Assembly (NCBI GenBank): GCA_020630495.1
Contig: JAHDBH010000022.1
Coordinates: 1 to 44,191, forward strand
Length of the DNA stretch: 44,191 nucleotides
Reading direction: 5' to 3'
Origin: Saprospiraceae bacterium
Lineage (GTDB): Bacteria; Bacteroidota; Bacteroidia; Chitinophagales; Saprospiraceae
The position numbers were made by a program, and so were the translations under genes. The first letter of the stretch is position 1. Every line of letters starts with the position of its first letter. This document shows positions 26,545 through 34,705 of the stretch, in pieces. Under the pieces are notes generated by a model. It did no database searches. It saw only the letters and a program-made list of their open reading frames with translations, and was not told the DNA's origin.

Positions 26545-27006
26545 ATGAGATACCAAAACGTAAGTTCTACGACAGCCCTTCAAAAGCTCTATTACATACT
26601 CTGTCAAGATATAGATACACTAGAGCTCATGAGACAGAAAAAGACAGAAAGCCAAAGTCAAGATTTTATCCAAAGTCTAATCGATGCAAAGAAAAAAATC
26701 TTAGCGCTTCTTCCGTCTGACGAAATAGAAGTCCTCACCGAACCATCCACCACACCAGAGAATACCTTATCTGTAGGCTACAAGAGCAAAGACCACATCG
26801 TAGAAAAGAGCATGTCTGGCTTGCTGAGCATACTATATGAACTAGAAGAAGACCAAAGACAATATGTAGCTTCAGCACATACAGATATAGCCCTGAACGA
26901 TGACCACCAAGAAATCATACAAGATGTGCTCCATATCTATGGGCAGATCACCGAACAGCTAAAGAGAAGCCAAAGTACACGTCAAATTAACCCAATACAA
27001 CTGTAA
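26545..27006 (+). CDS. hypothetical helical protein
   Basis: 153 residues, almost wholly helical, without signal peptide or membrane segment. The ends are charged amphipathic helices and the middle has a proline/threonine-rich loop (TEPSTTPENTL). The second half, with a LLSILYELEEDQRQYV helix and a later HQEIIQDVLHIYGQI helix, recalls the build of PA2169-type four-helix bundles found later in this region. The match is too weak to assign it. The next gene starts 2 bp after its stop, which supports a shared transcript. Confidence 0.65.
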   Translation: MRYQNVSSTTALQKLYYILCQDIDTLELMRQKKTESQSQDFIQSLIDAKKKILALLPSDEIEVLTEPSTTPENTLSVGYKSKDHIVEKSMSGLLSILYELEEDQRQYVASAHTDIALNDDHQEIIQDVLHIYGQITEQLKRSQSTRQINPIQL

Positions 27007-27008
27007 TC

Positions 27009-27326
27009 ATGGATCAACCAATACTTAATCCCCGCAATCCACTAGAGCGTATAGAATCTCTCAAGGCCAATGGATATACACATGACTTCATCTATGGAAA
27101 GGATGGGCTATGCACTGCCAACAAAGACAAGGAGTATTCTCAGGAAGAAGTCACTATCGATGATGAGTTTCGCTATGAGGGCATGAGTAATCCAGGAGAC
27201 ATGAGCATCATATACGCTATCACTACGGCAGACAATACTAAAGGCTATTGCCTTGTCTCCTATGCTCCCAAGATACATGAACCCGTCCATGATTTCTTCA
27301 AAGCAGTAGAAGTAAAGCAAGGCTGA
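27009..27326 (+). CDS. small conserved Bacteroidota protein (often misnamed phosphoribosylpyrophosphate synthetase)
   Basis: 105 residues with a compact alpha/beta pattern: a helix with LKANGYTHDFIYG, a strand segment, the EEVTIDDEFRYEGMSNPGD core, then IIYAITTADNTKGYCLVSYA. I recognise this pattern (ID-x-x-[FY]-R-[FY]-E-G-x-S-[DN]-P) from a family of about 100 residues spread in Bacteroidota. It is sometimes labelled phosphoribosylpyrophosphate synthetase, a name its size and lack of PRPP motifs do not support. The function is unknown. It follows the previous gene by 2 bp, in a stress-type neighbourhood. Confidence 0.72.
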   Translation: MDQPILNPRNPLERIESLKANGYTHDFIYGKDGLCTANKDKEYSQEEVTIDDEFRYEGMSNPGDMSIIYAITTADNTKGYCLVSYAPKIHEPVHDFFKAVEVKQG

Positions 27327-27386
27327 ATCTCGCAATAAAGACAAGCTCTAGGAACCCACAACTCAATTAATTTAATCTATTTCGTC

Positions 27387-27872
27387 ATGACAAATACCTC
27401 CGAACAAGCCCACGAAATCATCCTTAAGTGTAGTGGTCAGGCATCAGCTCTGGCAGCTATACCTGTACCCGTAATCGATGTCGCAGCCAGTGCCTATGTT
27501 CAGGTAAAGATGGTCAATCGACTTGCAGAAATCTATGGTGCAAAAAAAGTCAGCAACACGAGCCTAGTCATAGGCTCGCTAGTGAGTTCTGTCATTGCAC
27601 GAGTGATCTCTGACGTGATGTCGAGCCTTACCAAAGATTCACAATTAGCAAATATCCTCAGCGAAAGCGTATTGAAATCCGGGCTTATAGGCCTCTTCAC
27701 TAAGCTTACGGGAGAAATCTATAAAAATCACTTCGCTAATGGTGGCATGCTAGACGACATGAGCTTTGATGAATTTAGTGAAAACTTTAAGATGAGTCTC
27801 CAGTCGGATCAGCTCTCCGTACAAAATATAGTACAGAGCGCCGTAGGTGACCTAATTCCCAAGCTCGTATAG
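27387..27872 (+). CDS. DUF697 family protein
   Basis: 161 residues. The segment ALAAIPVPVIDVAASAYVQVKMVNRLAEIYG is the hallmark of DUF697, a helical, membrane-associated domain. In other proteins it is fused to an Era-like GTPase. Here the GTPase is absent and only the domain plus a short helical tail is present. A second hydrophobic stretch with small residues lies near 55-75. The role is unknown; stand-alone copies are common in Bacteroidota. It is 60 bp after the preceding small protein gene, on the same strand. Confidence 0.78.
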   Translation: MTNTSEQAHEIILKCSGQASALAAIPVPVIDVAASAYVQVKMVNRLAEIYGAKKVSNTSLVIGSLVSSVIARVISDVMSSLTKDSQLANILSESVLKSGLIGLFTKLTGEIYKNHFANGGMLDDMSFDEFSENFKMSLQSDQLSVQNIVQSAVGDLIPKLV

Positions 27873-28017
27873 TAGGCTGACTGCGGCATCTTCTCATCAA
27901 ATCCACAGGATACCAAATTGCTCTAAAATATAAATATCAAAACGAATCGAACATAAACACTTGATTTACAGTATGATAGATGAAAAGACATTTATCACCT
28001 ACAAAATCATATAAATA

Positions 28018-28476
28018 ATGGACACCGCAAGGATAGTAAATAGACTAGAAGAGATCACTACCAAACTGCATGATGCAGAGATGGGGTACAAAGAGATCGC
28101 TCGAGCTACTGACCATCCAGCTATGCGTACATGGTGTAATAAATATGCTAATGAACGCTACAATATGAGAAGACAGCTAGAAAGTCAGGCGAGCTTGATG
28201 GGACGTCCCATAGATTCCTCCCCATCCGCTACAGGAGCACTGCACCGTGCATTCATCGACGTGAAAATCAATAATACAGATTTTGACTTTTCCGCCTGTA
28301 TCAATGAGATCGAGCGAGGAAGTACATCCCTACTAGACGAATACGCAGATGTACTGCACAATGTAAAGTTGCCTTCTGGTCTCAGTCGCACACTCAATGA
28401 TCAGCGTGCCACCATAGACTTTGAACTCAACTCGCTTACCGAATTAAGAGATGAAGTCGAAAGTGTCACAGCCTAA
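28018..28476 (+). CDS. PA2169-type four-helix-bundle protein (DUF2383)
   Basis: 152 residues, helical throughout, ferritin-like in layout. Parts typical of the family are NRLEEITTKLHDAEMGYKEIA at the start, a central R-Y-N-M-R-R-Q-L-E helix, the alanine-rich GALHRAFIDVK stretch and the ACINEIERGSTSLLDEYADVL helix. Members are associated with osmotic and general stress; some resemble metal carriers but a full di-iron set is not seen. A strong terminator follows 19 bp after the stop. A paralogue lies at the right edge of the window. Confidence 0.82.
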   Translation: MDTARIVNRLEEITTKLHDAEMGYKEIARATDHPAMRTWCNKYANERYNMRRQLESQASLMGRPIDSSPSATGALHRAFIDVKINNTDFDFSACINEIERGSTSLLDEYADVLHNVKLPSGLSRTLNDQRATIDFELNSLTELRDEVESVTA

Positions 28477-28494
28477 CAATATATAATTATTTCA

Positions 28495-28526
28495 TGCCCT
28501 CGTAGATGATACGAGGGCTTTTTTTA
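28495..28526 (+). terminator. rho-independent terminator or attenuator
   Basis: A perfect nine-base stem GCCCTCGTA/TACGAGGGC (28496-28504, 28510-28518) with a five-base loop is followed by seven T residues (28519-28525). It ends the PA2169-type gene. It also sits only 7 bp before the ATG of the ThDP enzyme gene, so it must lie inside or upstream of that gene's leader. Confidence 0.88.
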
Positions 28527-28532
28527 TGTCAT

Positions 28533-30185
28533 ATGATTAATGTAGCCAGTAAAATGCTCCAAGCCCTGGAGCAAGAAGGAGTCACCCACATATTTGGAGT
28601 ACCTGGTGAGGAAAATGAAGCTTTCCTCCTCGCGCTCAAGGACTCCAACATCACTTTCGTCCCTACCAGACACGAACAGGGCGCTGCTTTCATCGCCAAT
28701 GTCTGGGGAAGACTCACTGGGGAGTGTGGCGTGTGTCTCTCGACGCTAGGTCCAGGTGCGACCAATCTTATCACTGGCCTGGCAGATGCACATCTGGATA
28801 AAGCTCCTGTAGTAGCGATCACGGCACAGGGCGAAATGGAAAGAATCCATCATGAGAGTCATCAGATGCTTGATGTAATCGACATGCTCAGACCGACCGT
28901 CAAGTGGAATGCGCGTATATCCGAGCCCAGCATCATGCCCGAGATCGTGCGTAAAGCTTTTAAGACGGCCCGCTGGGAAAAGCCAGGCGTCACACATATA
29001 GAATTACCCGAGAATGTAGCTAGCATGGCCGCCGATGTGGGCGCCACGCTGCTCGAAGTGACCCAGCCGTCACTACCCTATCCTGCTACCGCAGATATTA
29101 CCAAAGTTTCTAGTCTGATCGATCAAGCGACCAAGCCCCTGATACTTGCCGGAAACGGAATCATTCGTCAAAATGCTTGTGATCAGCTGGCAGCGTTTGC
29201 GCGAAAGCGCTCTATACCCGTCGCCACCAGTTTTATGGGAAAAGGTGCAGTACCAGCATCTGATGCTTTGCACCTAGGCTCTGTGGGTCTGGGATTTGAC
29301 GATTATATCTTAGAAGCATTTACCCAGTCAGATCTAGTGCTATGTATGGGCTATGATATCGCCGAGTACGACCCAGCGAGTTGGAATATAGGCGCTCACA
29401 AGCAAGTCATACATATAGACAGTGAAATTGCCGAAGTCTATGCGCAGTATCAGCCACACACAGAGATCATAGCGGATATTAATCAAACTCTGAGCGAATT
29501 AAATTCCCACACCACGAAAACGCACGACATATGGTGGGAAAACATTGCCGAGCGTATAGATAAATCTATAGATCAATTCGCTATCAGCGGCAGCGATACA
29601 TTCCACGCTCCTGGTGTCATCAGACTCGTGCGAGAAGCGCTTCCTGCCCAGAGCACGCTGATCAGCGATGTAGGCGCTCACAAAATGTGGATCGCTCGTA
29701 ATTATCCCAGCGAGTGGCGATATGGCAGCATCATTTCCAATGGTATGGCATCTATGGGCATCGCTTTGCCAGGTGGCATAGCTGCACATATGGCTCATCC
29801 AGACATACCAGTAGTCTGTATCATGGGAGACGGCGGTGCGATGATGAATATCCAAGAACTCGAGACCGCCGTACGCATGGATATCAAGTGCCTCTATATC
29901 ATACTTAATGATAATGACTACGGCCTCATCAGCTGGAAGCAAGAGCGGAGTGCAGGAGAAACCCACGGCACTCGACTGGGCAATCCAAGCTTTACCGCTC
30001 TGGCAGAAAGCTTTGGAATAGAAGCCGCGGCACCAGAGACAGCGAGCCAGCTAGAGACAATACTTTCTGAGTACGTCTCGCGCCCTAGGCTGATGCTTCT
30101 AGAACTGGCCGTGACGACCGATGTAAATCAACAATTGACCAATCAACTCGCCTCTTACTTTGACCAAAATCCTCTGACCTCATGA
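28533..30185 (+). CDS. ThDP-dependent decarboxylase, acetolactate-synthase-like; candidate 2-oxoglutarate decarboxylase
   Basis: 550 residues with the three domains of the pyruvate oxidase/acetolactate synthase family. The N-terminal Pyr domain has FGVPGEENE near 21-29 and the catalytic glutamate E48 in RHEQGAA. The C-terminal PP domain holds the ThDP motif GDGG at 432-435 with the matching asparagines near 459-461 (LNDNDYG). The FGVPGEENE and LSTLGPGATN segments fit the IlvB-like group that includes cyanobacterial 2-oxoglutarate decarboxylase, rather than anabolic IlvB, which has a small subunit gene beside it; none is present here. The stop overlaps the following aldehyde dehydrogenase by 4 bp. 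If the analogy holds, it makes succinic semialdehyde from 2-oxoglutarate. Substrate assignment is inference. Confidence 0.85.
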   Translation: MINVASKMLQALEQEGVTHIFGVPGEENEAFLLALKDSNITFVPTRHEQGAAFIANVWGRLTGECGVCLSTLGPGATNLITGLADAHLDKAPVVAITAQGEMERIHHESHQMLDVIDMLRPTVKWNARISEPSIMPEIVRKAFKTARWEKPGVTHIELPENVASMAADVGATLLEVTQPSLPYPATADITKVSSLIDQATKPLILAGNGIIRQNACDQLAAFARKRSIPVATSFMGKGAVPASDALHLGSVGLGFDDYILEAFTQSDLVLCMGYDIAEYDPASWNIGAHKQVIHIDSEIAEVYAQYQPHTEIIADINQTLSELNSHTTKTHDIWWENIAERIDKSIDQFAISGSDTFHAPGVIRLVREALPAQSTLISDVGAHKMWIARNYPSEWRYGSIISNGMASMGIALPGGIAAHMAHPDIPVVCIMGDGGAMMNIQELETAVRMDIKCLYIILNDNDYGLISWKQERSAGETHGTRLGNPSFTALAESFGIEAAAPETASQLETILSEYVSRPRLMLLELAVTTDVNQQLTNQLASYFDQNPLTS

Positions 30186-31552
30186 CTAAAATCACCAGCA
30201 AAAACCCAAAAAACGGAAAAGATATTAAAGAGTACAAACTGCTCACAATAGACCAGCTCGATGCCAAAATCGATCGTGCCTACACCGTACAGAAGTCATG
30301 GAGAAAAACCAGCTTTGCCGAGCGTAGCAAGCTCATGCATAAGGCAGCGGACATGCTGCGAAAAAATAAAGACAAATACGCTCAGCATATCACTGACGAA
30401 ATGGGTAAACTTTACAGCAGCGCGCAAGATGAAATAGAAAAATGCGCCTGGGTCTGTGAATACTACGCAGATCATGCAAAGCAGCATCTTGCTGACGAGC
30501 TGCTAGAGAGTGACGCCTCCAGAAGTATGATCAGCTATGCCCCGCTTGGCGTGGTACTAGCAGTGATGCCGTGGAACTACCCATTCTGGCAGGTACTGCG
30601 ATTTGCTGCTCCGGCCCTCATGGCAGGAAATGCTGGCATGCTCAAGCACGCGAGCAACGTACCGCAGTGCGCACTAGACATTGAAGAAGTATTTGAGCAG
30701 GCAGGGTTTCCAGCTGGACTCTTCACCACATTACTTATAGATACAGATGAGGTCGAAGGCATCATCCAAGATAGTCGCGTAGTCGCTTGCACACTCACGG
30801 GTAGTGAAGGCGCAGGTAGAGCGGTAGCAGAAACTGCTGGATCAGAATTAAAAAAATGTGTCTTAGAACTGGGTGGTAGCGATCCGTATATCATTCTGGA
30901 AGACGCGGATCTGGATCACGCTGTAGAGCAATGCGTCACTTCGCGATTGCTCAATTCTGGACAGTCATGCATAGGCGCTAAGCGATTCATCGTACTAGAG
31001 CAAGTATATGATGAGTTCTTGGAAAAATTTACGGATGCCATGAGCTCCAAGACCATAGGTGACCCCTATGAGAGTGATACAGATGTGAGCCCCATGGCAC
31101 GCATTGATCTCAGGGATGAGCTCCATCAGCAAGTACGAGACACTGTGGATGCTGGAGCCACTCTCCAGCTCGGAGGATTTATCCCTGACAGAGACGGAGC
31201 ATACTATCCACCGACCATACTTACAGATATACCTGAAGGCACCCCTGGATACGAAGAAGAATTATTCGGACCTGTCGCAAGCGTCTTTAAAGTGAGTGAT
31301 GAAAACGAGGCAATCGCTCTAGCCAATGACTCTGACTTTGGACTCGGAGGCGCCGTATTTACACGAGACGTAGAGCGAGGCGAGCGCATCGCTAGAGAGG
31401 AACTCGAAGCTGGTTGTTGCTTTGTCAATCACTATGTCAAGAGCGACCCTCGATTACCTTTTGGCGGAATCAAAAACAGTGGATATGGCCGCGAACTGAG
31501 CCACTTGGGCATACGCGAGTTTTGTAATATTAAGACTGTCTATATCAAATAA
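30182..31552 (+). CDS. aldehyde dehydrogenase, succinate-semialdehyde type
   Basis: 456 residues, complete, in the size range of the short SSADH group. The key residues are visible: K155 in KHASN, the general base E229 in LELGGSD and the nucleophile C263 in NSGQSC. The C-terminal LPFGGIKNSGYGREL motif is typical of GabD-type enzymes. It oxidises an aldehyde, probably succinic semialdehyde to succinate, with NAD or NADP. The cofactor is not settled by the sequence as I read it. The ATGA overlap with the ThDP decarboxylase gene makes these two a coupled pair, the best clue to function. The 225 bp downstream hold no gene or clear terminator. Confidence 0.9.
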   Translation: MTKITSKNPKNGKDIKEYKLLTIDQLDAKIDRAYTVQKSWRKTSFAERSKLMHKAADMLRKNKDKYAQHITDEMGKLYSSAQDEIEKCAWVCEYYADHAKQHLADELLESDASRSMISYAPLGVVLAVMPWNYPFWQVLRFAAPALMAGNAGMLKHASNVPQCALDIEEVFEQAGFPAGLFTTLLIDTDEVEGIIQDSRVVACTLTGSEGAGRAVAETAGSELKKCVLELGGSDPYIILEDADLDHAVEQCVTSRLLNSGQSCIGAKRFIVLEQVYDEFLEKFTDAMSSKTIGDPYESDTDVSPMARIDLRDELHQQVRDTVDAGATLQLGGFIPDRDGAYYPPTILTDIPEGTPGYEEELFGPVASVFKVSDENEAIALANDSDFGLGGAVFTRDVERGERIAREELEAGCCFVNHYVKSDPRLPFGGIKNSGYGRELSHLGIREFCNIKTVYIK

Positions 31553-31777
31553 AGGGCGGTCTGAACTTTGCTCAATGATGCTGACAGGCACAGGCGATGA
31601 TCATACACTAAGCCTGCCTCCCGCTCATCTAGCTTGGAGAATTTCGGAACTCCTAGAGAGCTACAGGTCGTAGTCAGGTGACTAAGAAGCAATGCGGTAG
31701 ACGATTTCGACCTCTGCCAAATTTGGACTATTCAGAGATAATCATTCCATGAGTGTGATTTCTGGAGACACCCCTGA

Positions 31778-32536
31778 TCATCCAGCGGCAAGCATCTGCA
31801 TCATTTGCTGAGTCATAGGATCCTTCACAAATGTGGCGATATCCGCAAGCATGTCCTCCATACTTCGACTCGCCACTTCTCGCAATCTTCGCGTAGCGTA
31901 CTGCTTAGTAATCGCGTAGCTGTGAGATGGAAGCTGTAGCTGTCTCTTCAGCGTACTTTCTGCGACAGATAGGACATCGTCGAGATTTACAGACTGATCT
32001 ACAAGGCCCTCCGCTGCACCCTGTTCACTCGTCATCAACTTGGCTTCCTGTACATATTTCCAAGCCTTAGCATCTCCGAGATGATAGGCATATATGTCCA
32101 TCATGAGCTGCGGTACCATGAGGCCTATCGTAAATTCATGTAAGCCCACGCGATACTTTTCATGGAATCCCATCACCCTGTGATCACAGCACAGTGCGAG
32201 CGTGGTGGCTCCTGCTGGGGCATATCCTGTGATAGCTGCTACCGTAGGACGCGGATAGCGAATCCATGCCTGTAAGCAACCCAGATATAATTCCCAGAAC
32301 TCCAGCGCTTCGTCCATGCTTGATCTCGCCATATGTCTAAAATCCAGTCCCGCACTGAATCGCCCTGGCGTCCCAGCCAGTAGGACCCCGCGTATAGATT
32401 CATCTTCAGTAGTAGCAAGGATAGCATCCCTCAAGCTCCTTGCCAGTATGCTGTCAATCGCATTGACCTTACCATGATCCAAAGTGATCTGGAGGTAGTC
32501 GTCATGTCGCTCTAGCCGTAAGCCTGGATAATTCAT
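31778..32536 (-). CDS. crotonase-fold enzyme, delta3-delta2-enoyl-CoA isomerase-like (ECI1 type)
   Basis: 252 residues from the ATG at 32536. The GTPGRFSAGLDF oxyanion segment and the AITGYAPAGATTLALCCDHRV stretch match ECI1, whose PAGG and CDYR segments are at the same place. The GLHEFTIGLMVP segment carries E134, aligned with the catalytic glutamate of ECI1 (GLNE). The hydratase glutamate pair of enoyl-CoA hydratases is not present. It should shift the double bond of 3-enoyl-CoA esters to the 2-trans position. The tail FVKDPMTQQMMQMLA also resembles ECI1. It is divergent from an ECH1-like gene with 91 bp between starts. Assignments were made from memory of family motifs. Confidence 0.78.
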   Translation of the reverse strand: MNYPGLRLERHDDYLQITLDHGKVNAIDSILARSLRDAILATTEDESIRGVLLAGTPGRFSAGLDFRHMARSSMDEALEFWELYLGCLQAWIRYPRPTVAAITGYAPAGATTLALCCDHRVMGFHEKYRVGLHEFTIGLMVPQLMMDIYAYHLGDAKAWKYVQEAKLMTSEQGAAEGLVDQSVNLDDVLSVAESTLKRQLQLPSHSYAITKQYATRRLREVASRSMEDMLADIATFVKDPMTQQMMQMLAAG

Positions 32537-32627
32537 AGGTTGAGATTTATTTTTAAAATCACTAAGGTAAGCGCAAGCCACATACTGCACCAGATCTCAG
32601 TACCTTCACCATATATAGTAAGCACAT

Positions 32628-33380
32628 ATGGAATATCGACATATTAAGTACACGTGCGAGCAGCGCATAGCATATATCACGCTTGATCGACCAGATAAGG
32701 CCAATAGCCTCCACGCTGATGCATGGAAAGAATTGTCTCATGCTCTGCATCGATGTAGTAAGGATCATTCTGTGCAGGCACTTTTCCTAGCTGGTAGCGG
32801 ACAGCATTTCTGCGCTGGACTGGATCGCGAGTATCTCATGTATATAGCGACATTGCAAGATCATGACGGTGTGTCTCGAAGCACTGGCTTGCGCCAAGAA
32901 ATCAGTCAGATGCAAGATTGCATCTATCAGATCACCACCTTGCCCATTCCCGTAGTAGCTTGTATACATGGAGCATGTATAGGTGCAGGACTGGAGATTG
33001 TGTCGGCCTGCGATATGCGTATATGTTCAGAAGATGCACTCTTCTCCTTACCAGAAATTACCATGGGTATCACACCTGACCTAGGAGCATTACAGTATTT
33101 ACCGCGTATTATTTCGCAGAGTCTAGTGATGGATCTGGCCCTTTCGGGCAAAAGAGTGTCTGCTGCAGAAGCACTGACAGCGGGTCTAGTAAGTCGTATC
33201 AGTGGCGATCACAAGGAGTTGACCATAGAGTCGGGCGCTCTTGCTTCTCAATTATCCTCGTATGAGCGTGGAGCACTCATGGGAGTAAAAGCATCACTGC
33301 ACTTCTCATCTACAGCCTCGATAAGAGAAGGTCTGGATCACGTGCTTGATCTTACCGTAAAGCATCTCTCGCAGAGATAA
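32628..33380 (+). CDS. crotonase-fold enzyme, delta3,5-delta2,4-dienoyl-CoA isomerase-like (ECH1 type)
   Basis: 250 residues. The segments SGQHFCAGLD and HGACIGAGLEIVSACDMRIC are crotonase oxyanion elements. Three acidic residues, D129 (ACDM), E143 (LPEI) and D151 (ITPDLG), align with the catalytic D176, E196 and D204 of rat ECH1. The following GALQYLPRII also matches ECH1 closely. This set distinguishes the dienoyl isomerase from hydratases. It would act on unsaturated fatty acids with odd-numbered double bonds. Together with the divergent ECI1-like gene it would complete auxiliary beta-oxidation. The stop lies directly beside the stop of the convergent DUF748 gene with no gap. Confidence 0.8.
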   Translation: MEYRHIKYTCEQRIAYITLDRPDKANSLHADAWKELSHALHRCSKDHSVQALFLAGSGQHFCAGLDREYLMYIATLQDHDGVSRSTGLRQEISQMQDCIYQITTLPIPVVACIHGACIGAGLEIVSACDMRICSEDALFSLPEITMGITPDLGALQYLPRIISQSLVMDLALSGKRVSAAEALTAGLVSRISGDHKELTIESGALASQLSSYERGALMGVKASLHFSSTASIREGLDHVLDLTVKHLSQR

Positions 33381-34520
33381 TTACTGATTCCTTTTCCTTT
33401 CTTGTCGGCGCTTTTCTCGCTCCTTTTTCTTGCGTTCTTTAGGATCTTCCTCATCCACGAGCTCCTCGGCATCTTGAAAGTCCACTGTGTTGTCCGCTTC
33501 AAACTTAAAGGCTTCTATCCACGCGTTCTTAAATATATTGGTGATCGTAGGCCATACAGCTGACTGCACATTATTGAGGTCTCCTTCTAGAGGAACTTTG
33601 GTAGCCACGGTGTCTTCTGAGTGATTTTTAAGGATAAATTTAAAGAAGCCTACTAGGCCTTCCCATATGGTTTCTAAAAATCCGTCCTCCTCGCCTATCA
33701 GCTTACTGTCTTCCAGTATTGGCTTGATATATCCCGTCATGAAGCCGTCAGCAATTGCGATTTCGCTGTAGATATTAAAACTTCCGCGCTCAAAATCCAG
33801 CTTGGCATAGTGCTCTGTAAAGTCATTGAGAGCTTCGGGCGCATCAGCATTTTCCAGCGAACATGAAATATCCATGTCTGGAATTTCTTTAAGGATGTCC
33901 ATTTTACCGTCTAGCTTCACCCGGCCACCGCCTACGGATACGCCTGTAGCCTCGATGGTACTCGGCAGGTTTCTTTCTTTCTGCACTACGTTCTGCAGAT
34001 TAGTAGCTACGGCATAGATCTCTGCTATGTGTAGATCGATCGTGGGCTCGGCGGCTATCTGTACGAATGCCGTCTTTCCATCCTTTATTTCGAGTCGGTT
34101 GATATCTATAGGGACTATTTCGGTAAGTGCTTTGGTCCAATCTTCCACTTCTGTATCTTGAGTTTGCTGATCTTCAAATACATAGATCACCTCGGGACTG
34201 GTCATCACTATTTCACACACTACTCGACCCTTAAGAAGGGCCTTCCACTCTACTGAGATATCGCTGACAGGGAAATTAAGAAAGGGCACTTGTGTCTGCG
34301 CATCCAGCTTATTGAGATACAAGCCCTCAAGCACATAGGCACCTCGTATGAGACTGATGTCTACATCAGCCAGCTCTCCATAGTAGCCAGGAATGTCAGC
34401 TAGGGCCTTATTTACAGTCCGCTTCACTATTCCAGGCAGCATGATTCTGAAGATGATCAACGCCACTAGTAGTACGATGGGGATGATGTAGCGTTTCTTT
34501 CTGTACCAGCTGCGTGCCAT
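33381..34520 (-). CDS. DUF748/AsmA-like membrane-anchored protein
   Basis: 379 residues. A basic N-terminus precedes a transmembrane helix (about 12-30, YIIPIVLLVALIIFRIML). The TVNKALADIPGYYGELADVDISL segment that follows is typical of AsmA/DUF748 proteins, which have long beta-rich periplasmic domains. These may act in lipid transport to, or integrity of, the outer membrane. The last 30 residues are a highly charged K/E/R stretch. It is a short member of the group. No linked partner is seen; the neighbour downstream is convergent and the upstream gene lies 185 bp away on the other strand. Confidence 0.8.
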   Translation of the reverse strand: MARSWYRKKRYIIPIVLLVALIIFRIMLPGIVKRTVNKALADIPGYYGELADVDISLIRGAYVLEGLYLNKLDAQTQVPFLNFPVSDISVEWKALLKGRVVCEIVMTSPEVIYVFEDQQTQDTEVEDWTKALTEIVPIDINRLEIKDGKTAFVQIAAEPTIDLHIAEIYAVATNLQNVVQKERNLPSTIEATGVSVGGGRVKLDGKMDILKEIPDMDISCSLENADAPEALNDFTEHYAKLDFERGSFNIYSEIAIADGFMTGYIKPILEDSKLIGEEDGFLETIWEGLVGFFKFILKNHSEDTVATKVPLEGDLNNVQSAVWPTITNIFKNAWIEAFKFEADNTVDFQDAEELVDEEDPKERKKKEREKRRQERKRNQ

Positions 34521-34705
34521 GGGTGAGGATTTGCTACATTGACTGACTTGAGATCAGGAATGTTCGCTATGTAATGAATCTCAGGAGCCATCGCTCGTAC
34601 ATGTCCGAGTCAGGACAAGCAGGCTAATCAGTACTTGCGAGACGCAGCATCTGCAATCGTACAATAGCCTTCTGCAATGGCGCTCGTGTATATTTACTCA
34701 TCGCG

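Noticed and set aside
28506-28532. Upstream ATG for the decarboxylase gene
   Set aside because: It lies in the loop of the terminator hairpin, and the added residues are not family-like.
29499-29966. 155-residue frame antisense to the ThDP decarboxylase
   Set aside because: It lies wholly inside a well-supported gene with intact motifs and has no recognisable domain.
31553-31777. Gene or terminator between the dehydrogenase and the ECI1-like gene
   Set aside because: No frame with protein character and no stem followed by a T-run was seen.
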